A DNA stretch of 24,731 nt from an uncultured Oscillibacter sp. (lineage in GTDB: Bacteria > Bacillota > Clostridia > Oscillospirales > Oscillospiraceae): the NCBI GenBank assembly GCA_910587875.1, contig CAJUOD010000037.1, positions 1-24,731 of the forward strand, given 5' to 3'. Positions 6,361 to 12,364 of this stretch are shown piece by piece (the stretch's first letter is position 1; each line of letters begins with the position of its first letter). A program made the position numbers and the translations under genes. The notes under the pieces are model-generated. The model did no database searches. It was not told the DNA's origin and saw only the letters and a list, made by a program, of their open reading frames with translations.

Positions 6361-8202
6361 ATGGCAAAACGCTTGGCGGCGGGGGCCCTGCTGGCCCTGG
6401 CGCTGATTTGGGCGGTCTCGGCCTCTCCCCTGGCGCGGGCCGGGGGCCGGACGGCCCGGGACGAGGAGATTCTGCCGGAAAATTTGGCGGAGGCCCCGGC
6501 GAAGCCGAAGGCTGAGAGCGGGCTGATCCCCGTGGAGCTCATAGAGCCCGCCGCCGGGGCGGAGGATTGGGAGGCCGTGGAGGCGCCGGACGTCCCGGAG
6601 GAGGGGCTGGACGCCGCCCGCTGGGCCCTGTGCCGGGAGCTGCTGGCCCCCCGGGAGGACGGGCGCTTCGGCCCCGAGGAGCCGGTGAGCCGGGCCGAGG
6701 CGGTCCAGGCCCTGTACCGGCTCAGCGGCATTCTGGTGCCGGTGGGGGACTGCCCCTACCCGGACGTGCCGGAGGAATACCGGGACGCCGCGGCCTGGGC
6801 GGACAGCGTGGGGGTCAGCGGCGGCGTATCAGAGGGGCGCTTCGAGCCCTTCGCCCCGGTGACCCGGAGCCAGCTGGCGGTGATGCTCCGCCGCTTCGCC
6901 GCCTGGCGGGGAGAGGACGTGGAGAGCCGGACCGCCGTGTCCTGGGAGGACGGGGAGGTCCCCGCCTATGCCGGGGAGGCCGTCAACTGGGTGATGGACC
7001 GGGGGCTCTATGAGGGCATGACGGACAGCGGCCTGTACCCGAACCTGCCCGTGTCCCGACTGCAATTGGCCGAAATCCTGGCCAGGCTCCAGAGGGACCG
7101 GGACCCCCTGGCGCCGCCGCCGGCCCCGCCGGAGGGCGGGAGCCGTTCCCGGGAGAAGCATGAAGAGCTGGATCAGGCTGTTGCCGACGCCGCCCGCCGC
7201 CACGGGGCGGTGGGGGTTCAGGCTGCCGTCATTGAGAACGGGGCCGTCACGGATACATACTGCTATGGCTGGGCCGTGCAGGACAGCGTCCCCATGACGG
7301 ACGCCCACAAGCTGCGGACCGCCTCCCTCTCCAAGGTGGCGGTGGGCCTCTCCGCCGCCCTGCTGCGGGAGGAGGGAGCCGTGGACTACGACGCGGACAT
7401 CGGGACCTACTGGAGCGTGGAGACCTGGAGGCCCGTCACGGTGCGCTCCCTGCTGAGCCACACCTCCACCCTGCTGAACAGCGAGAGCCTGGCCTGGGAC
7501 TACCGGGGGGTGAAGGCCCAGCTGGCGGACCCCTCCGGCTATGCCGGGGGCACGCCGGGGGACCCGCGGTATTGGAGCTACAACAACCACGCCTTCGGCA
7601 TCCTGGGCCAGACCCTGGAGCTGGCGGCGGGGCGGTATCTGGACGACGTGCTGGAGGAGCGGCTTCTGGGCCCCCTGGGGGCGGACGGCTCCTTCGCCGC
7701 CGGGGAGCTGGAGGAGCCGGAGCTGGTGACCCAGCTGTACCGGAGGAGCGGCCCGGGCCGCTCCATCGGGAGCCAGCTGGGGGTCCGCCTCTGGAGCGCG
7801 CCGGGGGCCACCGGGCGGCAGTTCGCCGGGGGCTTTACCTCCAGCGCGCAGGACTGCGCGAAGCTGACGGCCCTGCTGGCGGGGGACGGCTGCTTTGAGG
7901 GCGTGCGCCTCATGGAGGCGGAGTCCGTGGAGCTGATGGAGGACTGTGAGGACCGGGCCCTCCCCGGCGGGAGTTATCAGGCCCTGCCTATGCGGCTGCG
8001 GTTCGACCTCTACGGCCGGGAGCGGCTCTACTACCACACCGGCAGCGCCTACGGGGTCTACAACCTCTTGAGCTACGACCCGGATACCGGGGACGGCGTG
8101 GTGGTCCTGACCACCGGGGCCGACGGGGGGAAGGACCAGTACGATATCTACGCCGTCTGCGGCGAGATCGCCCGGGCGGTCTACGAGGCCATTGACCGAT
8201 GA
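6361..8202 (+). CDS. Exported SLH-domain serine hydrolase (class C beta-lactamase fold)
   Basis: A 613-residue protein. An N-terminal signal peptide (KR followed by a hydrophobic stretch, likely cleaved near ARA-GG at about 27) is followed by an acidic spacer, then three S-layer-homology repeats (about 85-245), a Pro-rich linker (250-258), and a serine-hydrolase domain of the beta-lactamase/DD-peptidase/esterase superfamily (about 265-613). Catalytic motifs are visible: SxxK with S322 and K325 (SLSK), YxN with Y407 and N409, and HTG at 559-561 in place of KTG. SLH repeats usually bind secondary cell-wall polymer, so it should sit on the outer wall face. The catalytic role could be D-amino-acid peptidase, esterase or transpeptidase-like; true beta-lactamase activity is less likely. 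The start ATG at 6361 gives the signal peptide; the Shine-Dalgarno sequence (GGGAGA) is only moderate. Confidence 0.88.
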   Translation: MAKRLAAGALLALALIWAVSASPLARAGGRTARDEEILPENLAEAPAKPKAESGLIPVELIEPAAGAEDWEAVEAPDVPEEGLDAARWALCRELLAPREDGRFGPEEPVSRAEAVQALYRLSGILVPVGDCPYPDVPEEYRDAAAWADSVGVSGGVSEGRFEPFAPVTRSQLAVMLRRFAAWRGEDVESRTAVSWEDGEVPAYAGEAVNWVMDRGLYEGMTDSGLYPNLPVSRLQLAEILARLQRDRDPLAPPPAPPEGGSRSREKHEELDQAVADAARRHGAVGVQAAVIENGAVTDTYCYGWAVQDSVPMTDAHKLRTASLSKVAVGLSAALLREEGAVDYDADIGTYWSVETWRPVTVRSLLSHTSTLLNSESLAWDYRGVKAQLADPSGYAGGTPGDPRYWSYNNHAFGILGQTLELAAGRYLDDVLEERLLGPLGADGSFAAGELEEPELVTQLYRRSGPGRSIGSQLGVRLWSAPGATGRQFAGGFTSSAQDCAKLTALLAGDGCFEGVRLMEAESVELMEDCEDRALPGGSYQALPMRLRFDLYGRERLYYHTGSAYGVYNLLSYDPDTGDGVVVLTTGADGGKDQYDIYAVCGEIARAVYEAIDR

Positions 8203-8211
8203 GAGAAACGG

Positions 8212-8245
8212 AAAAACACTCCGGGAGCTTCCCGGAGTGTTTTTT
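8212..8245 (+). terminator. Bidirectional terminator
   Basis: A-rich lead then CACTCCGGG, loop AGCTT, CCCGGAGTG and TTTTTT. It is symmetrical, so it serves both the SLH hydrolase (plus) and the small gene ending at 8249 (minus). Confidence 0.92.
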
Positions 8246-8248
8246 GGC

Positions 8249-8473
8249 TCAGAAGAGCTTTTTCAGCCCGCCCAGCTTGTCGCCCAGGTCGGCGGCGGCC
8301 AGCTTGGCCTTGATCCCCGTCACCAGGGGCTGAAGCTGCTCCTCCGGCAGGTTTACGCCGGTGAGCTGCTCTAGGGTCTTCACGGGGTCCTTCTGGAAGC
8401 TCTGGAGGAGGGCGGGGTCCTTCTGGAGCTTGGCGGCCAGCTCCTCGATCTTGGCTTTGATATCAATGCTCAT
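8249..8473 (-). CDS. Small acidic/basic helical protein, Nif11-leader-like, function unknown
   Basis: A 74-residue protein starting MSIDIKAKIEELAAKL. The start at 8473 is chosen over an upstream in-frame ATG at 8491 because AAGGAG lies seven bases before it; the upstream ATG overlaps that ribosome site. The sequence looks almost entirely helical: an amphipathic start, then KDPALLQSFQKDP and a GVNLPEEQL turn, which recalls the N-terminal part of Nif11-type leader peptides, ending in LGDKLGGLKKLF with a Gly-Gly and a basic/aromatic tail. No RiPP-modifying enzyme or peptidase-transporter is nearby, so a RiPP role is only a possibility. I recall similar short proteins in gut clostridia but cannot name a family. 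It has its own strong promoter and a terminator, which supports a real monocistronic gene. Confidence 0.75.
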   Translation of the reverse strand: MSIDIKAKIEELAAKLQKDPALLQSFQKDPVKTLEQLTGVNLPEEQLQPLVTGIKAKLAAADLGDKLGGLKKLF

Positions 8474-8499
8474 AGGGTCGCTCCTTTTCATGTTTCCTG

Positions 8500-8518
8500 C
8501 GCCGGGGAGAGCCCGGCG
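8500..8518 (-). promoter_or_regulatory. 5' leader hairpin of the small gene
   Basis: CGCCGGG pairs with CCCGGCG around five bases, located in the leader between the promoter and the ribosome site. There is no T tract, so it is more likely an mRNA stabiliser or translation element than a terminator. Confidence 0.45.
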
Positions 8519-8526
8519 GCAGGTTT

Positions 8527-8555
8527 ATCATACGGAATTTGGGGATATTTGTCAA
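8527..8555 (-). promoter_or_regulatory. Sigma-A promoter for the small gene
   Basis: Minus strand TTGACA, 17 bases, TATGAT. A second TTGACC lies about 15 bases further upstream. Confidence 0.82.
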
Positions 8556-8603
8556 TCCTTTTTGGTCAAAAACGGAGAAAATATGAAAAATTGAAAATTT
8601 CCC

Positions 8604-8633
8604 TTACATGTTTGCCCAGATTTGTGGTAAACT
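8604..8633 (+). promoter_or_regulatory. Candidate promoter for carD
   Basis: TTACAT (8604-8609), 18 bases, TAAACT (8628-8633), in an AT-rich stretch. Both boxes are imperfect, so this is tentative. Confidence 0.4.
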
Positions 8634-8655
8634 AACAGGGTAAAGAATCAAAATT

Positions 8656-8673
8656 GCCGGGAGAAAGCCCGGC
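8656..8673 (+). promoter_or_regulatory. 5' leader hairpin of carD
   Basis: GCCGGG (8656-8661) and CCCGGC (8668-8673) enclose a six-base loop AGAAAG just before the AAAGGAGG ribosome site of carD. Confidence 0.45.
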
Positions 8674-8687
8674 GGAAAGGAGGAGCG

Positions 8688-9209
8688 ATGTTTCAAGTCG
8701 GAGAGCTGGTGGTGTACGGCTCCACCGGCGTGTGCCGGGTGGAGGGAATCTCCGGGCTGGACCAGCCCGGCGGGGACCGGGGGAAGCGGTACTACCTCCT
8801 GAAGCCCCTGTGGCAGGAGGGGATGATCTACGCCCCGGTGGACAGCGAAAAGGTGCCCATGCGCCCGGTGATGGGCCGGGCGGAGGCAGAGGCCCTCATC
8901 GACCGGATGCCGGACATCCCGGCGGCGGCCTGCCGGGGGAACACGGCCCAGGCCCTGGCCCAGCAGTACCAATCCGCCGTCCGGGACGGGGGACACCAGG
9001 CCCTGATCCAGATGATGAAGGCCATCCACCACAAGCGGGGCGTGGCGGAGTCCAAGAACCGGCGGCTGGGCATGATCGACGAGCGCTATATGAAGCAGGC
9101 GGAGCGGATGCTCTACGGCGAGCTGGCCACGGCGCTGGAGATTGGCTACGACGACGTGGAGGACTACATCGCCGCCCGGCTGGAGGGCGCGGCGGAGTCC
9201 GCCGGATGA
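8688..9209 (+). CDS. carD: CarD/CdnL family transcriptional regulator
   Basis: A 173-residue protein. The N-terminal RNA-polymerase-interacting domain (about 1-65) has the family opening FQVGELVVYGSTGVCRVEGI and a later YYLLKPLW, as in CarD and the Mfd RNAP-binding module. The rest (about 70-165) is helical and basic, with HHKRGVAESKNRR near the middle, consistent with the DNA-binding helical domain that contacts the upstream edge of the -10 element. CarD proteins bind the polymerase beta subunit and stabilise open complexes, notably at rRNA promoters. ATG at 8688 has AAAGGAGG in front. The gene stands alone between its own leader and a terminator. Confidence 0.92.
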   Translation: MFQVGELVVYGSTGVCRVEGISGLDQPGGDRGKRYYLLKPLWQEGMIYAPVDSEKVPMRPVMGRAEAEALIDRMPDIPAAACRGNTAQALAQQYQSAVRDGGHQALIQMMKAIHHKRGVAESKNRRLGMIDERYMKQAERMLYGELATALEIGYDDVEDYIAARLEGAAESAG

Positions 9210-9211
9210 AA

Positions 9212-9248
9212 AACAGGGAGACGGGGAAACCCGTCTCCTGTTGTTTTT
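9212..9248 (+). terminator. Terminator of carD
   Basis: AACAGGGAGACGGG and CCCGTCTCCTGTT form a stem (one bulged G) with loop GAAA, followed by GTTTTT. It begins within a few bases of the carD stop. Confidence 0.88.
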
Positions 9249-9273
9249 ATGGAGAGCGCCGGAGTTCCGGGAG

Positions 9274-9300
9274 ATGGCCCGGTCAGGGGACCGGGCCCCA
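9274..9300 (-). repeat. Dispersed hairpin repeat, copy 1 (inverted)
   Basis: A perfect 9-bp stem GGCCCGGTC/GACCGGGCC with a 4-base loop. Read on the minus strand, this 27-base unit matches the copy at 24688-24714 at 26 of 27 positions. It faces copy 2 in inverted orientation. Confidence 0.8.
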
Positions 9301-9304
9301 CAGC

Positions 9305-9355
9305 CCTTCTGCCGATAGAACACCCAGTGGGGCCCGCACCCCTGTGCGGGCCATT
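9305..9355 (+). repeat. Dispersed hairpin repeat, copy 2
   Basis: The hairpin GGCCCGCAC/GTGCGGGCC (9331-9339 with 9344-9352, loop CCCT) is followed by a short T run. About 50 bases including the 5' flank align without gaps to 24665-24715 with roughly three quarters identity. Two stem positions differ from copy 3 in a compensatory way. The T run may let it act as a plus-strand terminator. Confidence 0.78.
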
Positions 9356-9361
9356 TTTCTG

Positions 9362-9967
9362 TTACCGCGCAATCTCCCGGACCAGCCGGGCAGTCATCCC
9401 CCAGATGGTATGGCCCCCATAGTGCCAAATGGGAATCTCCACCCGGCCATGGCTCCAGGGGTAGTCCCGGGGGATGCCCACGGGGCCGTAAGGGAAGTCC
9501 TCCGGCACGTGGGGGACCAGCTCATAGCTCCGAAGCTCCGGCTCCGTCTCCCGGAAGAAGGCCAGGGGGACGGTGAAAACCTCCGCCACCTCCGCCGGGG
9601 AGGGGCGCAGGGCGGCGAGGCCCGCCGGGGACACCAGGCCCAGCACCGGGCGGAGGAGAAAGCCCCGCTGGTTGCAGATAAAATCCGGCGTGCCCAGGAG
9701 GGTCACCTCCCCCCGGGGGATGGACAGCTCCTCCTCCGTCTCCCGGAGGGCGCAGTCCCGGGGGCACTCCCCCGGCTCCATCCGCCCGCCGGGGAAGCAG
9801 ACCTCGCCTCCCTGGGAGACCTGGGAGGAACGGACCTCGAAGAGCAGATGGAGGCCGTCCGGTTTCTCCGCCAGGGGACAGAGAACGGCATAGCTCCGGG
9901 AGGCCCCCAGAAGGCCGGGCTCGCGGTCCTGATAGCGGCGTCTCAGCCGCTCCAGCTCCCCGGTCAC
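9362..9967 (-). CDS. NUDIX hydrolase, CoA pyrophosphatase type
   Basis: A 201-residue Nudix protein. The Nudix box is G61-x5-E67-x7-R75-E76-x2-E79-E80, giving the metal-binding helix. Just ahead is LLFEVRSSQVSQGGEVCFPGG, which matches the UPF0035 signature of CoA pyrophosphatases (NudL/PCD1); these cleave CoA to 4'-phosphopantetheine and 3',5'-ADP. The open frame continues far upstream, but that part is antisense-like readthrough of the lipid kinase gene in another frame. The sensible start is GTG at 9967, which overlaps the kinase stop codon as GTGA. It is therefore translationally coupled to the kinase gene. Substrate assignment rests on motif only. Confidence 0.85.
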   Translation of the reverse strand: MTGELERLRRRYQDREPGLLGASRSYAVLCPLAEKPDGLHLLFEVRSSQVSQGGEVCFPGGRMEPGECPRDCALRETEEELSIPRGEVTLLGTPDFICNQRGFLLRPVLGLVSPAGLAALRPSPAEVAEVFTVPLAFFRETEPELRSYELVPHVPEDFPYGPVGIPRDYPWSHGRVEIPIWHYGGHTIWGMTARLVREIAR

Positions 9968-10851
9968 AGCAACATGGTCAGCGCCTGGCGGCGGTTCTCG
10001 ATCTCCACCGCCGGGGCGCTGGGGGCGTACTCCCCGTCCAGGGACCAGGGCAGGTCCTCCTCCGTCTCCAGCTGGATGGAGGAGACGTGGCGGAAGACCA
10101 GGCCCTGGCTGTCGTACTGCTGGTTCAAGAGTGCGTGGACCAGGCTCTGGAGGTCCGCCGCCGTCTTGGGGCTGGGAATTAGGAGCAGCTCGAAAAGGCC
10201 GTCGTCCAGCACCACCCGTTCCGGGGCCAGCTTCATCAGCCCCCCGATGGAGGTGGAGTTGCACACCGCGCCGAAGAGGTATTCCCCGTCCAGGGCCTCC
10301 CCGTCGGCAGCGAGGCGGACCCGGTAGGGCCGGAGAGTGCTCAAATCCTTCATGCCCTCCAGGATGTAGGCGAAGTGGCCCAGGGCGTTTTTGGCGTTCT
10401 GGGGGGCGGCGTAGCTGGTGCGGGTGAAGGCCCCGAAGGAGGCCACGTACAAAAAGCTCCGCCCGTTCCAGAAGCCCACGTCCAGAAGCCGGGGCACGTT
10501 CCGGGCGATGGCGGCGGCGGCCTCCGCCGGGTCGCCGGAGATGCGGAGGCTGGCGGCGAAGTCGTTGGTGCTCCCCTGGGGCAGGTAGCCCAGGAGGGGA
10601 GGCCGCCGGAGCTGCACCAGGCCGGAGGCCACCTCGTTCAGCGTCCCGTCGCCGCCCACGGCGACAACTAAGTCGTACCGCCCGCCCTCCCGCTTGGCGG
10701 TCTCGGCGGCGTCGCCGGGGGCGCGGGTCTCATGGATGGAGAGGAGCCAGCCCGCCTGGGAGAGGGCGGCGGCGGCGTCGAACAGGGGGCCGTGGGACTT
10801 GCTCTTCCCGGCCCGTGGGTTGACGATCATGAGGAGCTTGCGGGGCTTCAT
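9964..10851 (-). CDS. Diacylglycerol kinase family lipid kinase (YegS/DgkB-like)
   Basis: A 295-residue soluble lipid kinase. The nucleotide site motifs of the DAGK catalytic family are clear: VNPRAGK (10-16), VGGDGTLNEV (65-74) and LPQGSTNDFA (90-99), and the C-terminal beta-sandwich has the family's LDDGLFELLLI. Members phosphorylate diacylglycerol or related lipids with ATP; in Gram-positives DgkB recycles diacylglycerol from lipoteichoic acid synthesis back to phosphatidic acid. The exact lipid is not decidable here. ATG at 10851 has AAAGGTGG upstream. It is the first gene of a two-gene unit with the Nudix enzyme. Confidence 0.9.
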   Translation of the reverse strand: MKPRKLLMIVNPRAGKSKSHGPLFDAAAALSQAGWLLSIHETRAPGDAAETAKREGGRYDLVVAVGGDGTLNEVASGLVQLRRPPLLGYLPQGSTNDFAASLRISGDPAEAAAAIARNVPRLLDVGFWNGRSFLYVASFGAFTRTSYAAPQNAKNALGHFAYILEGMKDLSTLRPYRVRLAADGEALDGEYLFGAVCNSTSIGGLMKLAPERVVLDDGLFELLLIPSPKTAADLQSLVHALLNQQYDSQGLVFRHVSSIQLETEEDLPWSLDGEYAPSAPAVEIENRRQALTMLL

Positions 10852-10890
10852 GGGTCATGCCACCTTTCGTGAGATTGTTTTCCAAGTACC

Positions 10891-10899
10891 AGTATAGCA
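10891..10899 (-). promoter_or_regulatory. Extended -10 promoter for the lipid kinase gene
   Basis: Minus strand TGCTATACT, an extended -10 box about 40 bases before the start codon. No clear -35 is seen at the usual spacing. Confidence 0.5.
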
Positions 10900-10940
10900 G
10901 GTTGCTTGTGAAATTACTGTTAAAATTCCCAAACTGCGGA

Positions 10941-10969
10941 TTGCAATTCCCCCCGGCCCCGTGTAGAAT
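10941..10969 (+). promoter_or_regulatory. Sigma-A promoter for the AI-2E family gene
   Basis: TTGCAA (10941-10946), 17 bases, TAGAAT (10964-10969), 27 bases before the start codon. Confidence 0.72.
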
Positions 10970-10996
10970 GAGGGAAGAGAAACAGGAGGCGGGGCC

Positions 10997-12220
10997 ATGG
11001 AACGGAAGAACAACTACATCAGCATGGGGGTGACGGCCTTCCTGACCGCCGCCGCCGTTTTGCTGTTCTACGACACCCTCTTCGGCGGGAAGGTCCTGCT
11101 GGCCCTGCTGGAGACGGTGAAGCCCATCCTCTACGGGGCCTTCATCGCCTACCTGCTGGCCCCCATGGTGAACTTCTTCGAGCGGCATCTGTTTCCCCCC
11201 CGCCCGGGGAAGCCCCGGAAGCGGTCCCAGGCCATGCTGATCCATACCGTGGGCATCGGGCTGGCCTGGCTGGTGGTGTGCTTCTTCTTCTACCTGCTGG
11301 CCTCCGTGCTGCTGCCGGAGCTCTATAAGAGCGTCCTCCAGCTGGTGGCCAACGTGGACAAGTACTACCAGACCATCAGCGGCTGGGTGACCAGCCTGTC
11401 CAATCACCTTCTGGAGACCTACCCGGACCTGGCCCAGCAGATTGTGGAGAAGCTGGGGGACTACTTCCAGGACTTCGGCAAGTGGCTGTCGGGCCTGCTG
11501 CCCCAGCTCCAGACGGTGATGACCACCGTGTCCGGCGGCGTGTGGAGCGCCGTGAACTTCCTGATGGACCTGCTGGTGGGGGTCATCGCCTCCGTCTACC
11601 TCCTGGCCACCAAGGAGCGCTGCGCCGCCTACGGGCGGAAGCTGGTCTACAGCCTCTTCCCCCGGGAGCAGGTGGGCCTGGTCCTCCGGGGCGTGCGGCG
11701 GGCGGATATTATCTTTTCCGGCTTCGTCCGGGGGAAGCTGCTGGACTCCATCATCATCGGCATCCTGTGCTTCGTCTGCTGCTCCATTTTGAAGTTCCCC
11801 TACACGCCCCTGGTCTCCGTCTTCGTGGGCGTGACCAACGTGATCCCCTTCTTCGGGCCCTTCCTGGGGGCCATCCCCAGCACGTTTCTCATTCTCCTGG
11901 TCTCCCCCCGGCAGGCGCTGTACTTTGTCATCTTCGTCCTGGCCCTCCAGCAGCTGGACGGCAATGTCATCGGCCCCAAGATTTTGGGCAACACCACGGG
12001 CCTCTCCAGCCTGTGGGTCATCATCGCCATCTTAGTGGGCGGCGGCTTCTTCGGCGTGGCGGGCATGTTCTTCGGCGTGCCCGTGTGCGCCTGTCTCAAC
12101 AGCCTCATCAACTTCTTCGTGGACGCCCGGCTGCGGAAAAAGAGCCTCTCCCCGGAGGCCGGGGAGTACTTGGCGGGAGGGGCCTATGGGCCCAAGCCGG
12201 AGGACCCGAAAAATTTGTGA
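10997..12220 (+). CDS. AI-2E family transporter (PerM/TqsA-like membrane protein)
   Basis: A 407-residue polytopic membrane protein. Hydrophobic segments occur near 12-30, 36-55, 83-105, then after a long amphipathic middle region (about 110-185, typical of the family) near 190-205 and in a C-terminal block of about 240-370. The conserved C-terminal part reads NVIPFFGPFLGAIP and later QQLDGNVIGPKILG, both diagnostic for the AI-2E/PerM superfamily. Members have been linked to autoinducer-2 export and to Na+/H+ antiport; the real substrate cannot be inferred here. The N terminus is cytoplasmic with positive charges (MERKN). ATG at 10997 follows AGGAGG and a promoter of its own. Confidence 0.92.
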   Translation: MERKNNYISMGVTAFLTAAAVLLFYDTLFGGKVLLALLETVKPILYGAFIAYLLAPMVNFFERHLFPPRPGKPRKRSQAMLIHTVGIGLAWLVVCFFFYLLASVLLPELYKSVLQLVANVDKYYQTISGWVTSLSNHLLETYPDLAQQIVEKLGDYFQDFGKWLSGLLPQLQTVMTTVSGGVWSAVNFLMDLLVGVIASVYLLATKERCAAYGRKLVYSLFPREQVGLVLRGVRRADIIFSGFVRGKLLDSIIIGILCFVCCSILKFPYTPLVSVFVGVTNVIPFFGPFLGAIPSTFLILLVSPRQALYFVIFVLALQQLDGNVIGPKILGNTTGLSSLWVIIAILVGGGFFGVAGMFFGVPVCACLNSLINFFVDARLRKKSLSPEAGEYLAGGAYGPKPEDPKNL

Positions 12221-12226
12221 AAACTA

Positions 12227-12255
12227 TTGCAATCTCCATCCCCATCGTGTACAAT
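12227..12255 (+). promoter_or_regulatory. Sigma-A promoter of the peptide ABC operon
   Basis: TTGCAA (12227-12232), 17 bases, TACAAT (12250-12255). The predicted start (about 12262) leaves a leader of about 100 bases before the lipoprotein gene. Confidence 0.8.
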
Positions 12256-12266
12256 ACGGCCTTGTG

Positions 12267-12348
12267 GGCGGTCCGGTTCACGGACCGCCTCTTATTCTGT
12301 CCGGGCGGAACATCATCCGCCCCACACTGACCCGGTTTCCGGGCAGTG
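12267..12348 (+). promoter_or_regulatory. Three-hairpin 5' leader of the ABC operon
   Basis: Three stems follow one another: GGCGGTCCG/CGGACCGCC (12267-12275 with 12281-12289), GGGCGG/CCGCCC (12303-12308 with 12317-12322), and CACTG-A-CCCGG/CCGGG-CAGTG (12325-12335 with 12339-12348). The last ends five bases before the ribosome site GAGGAG. I do not recognise a known riboswitch class. Confidence 0.6.
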
Positions 12349-12364
12349 ATACGAGGAGAAGACC

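Noticed and set aside
6829..8037. 402-codon open frame on the minus strand
   Set aside because: Antisense of the SLH hydrolase; Pro/Gln/His-rich with no domain or ribosome site.
9968..10264. Longer N terminus for the Nudix protein
   Set aside because: The extra 99 codons lie inside the lipid kinase gene and are Pro/Gly-rich; the overlapping GTG at 9967 fits family length.
12267..12289. Terminator for the AI-2E family gene
   Set aside because: The 9-bp stem is followed by TCTTATTCTG, not a real T tract, and it lies just downstream of a good promoter; a leader role is more likely.
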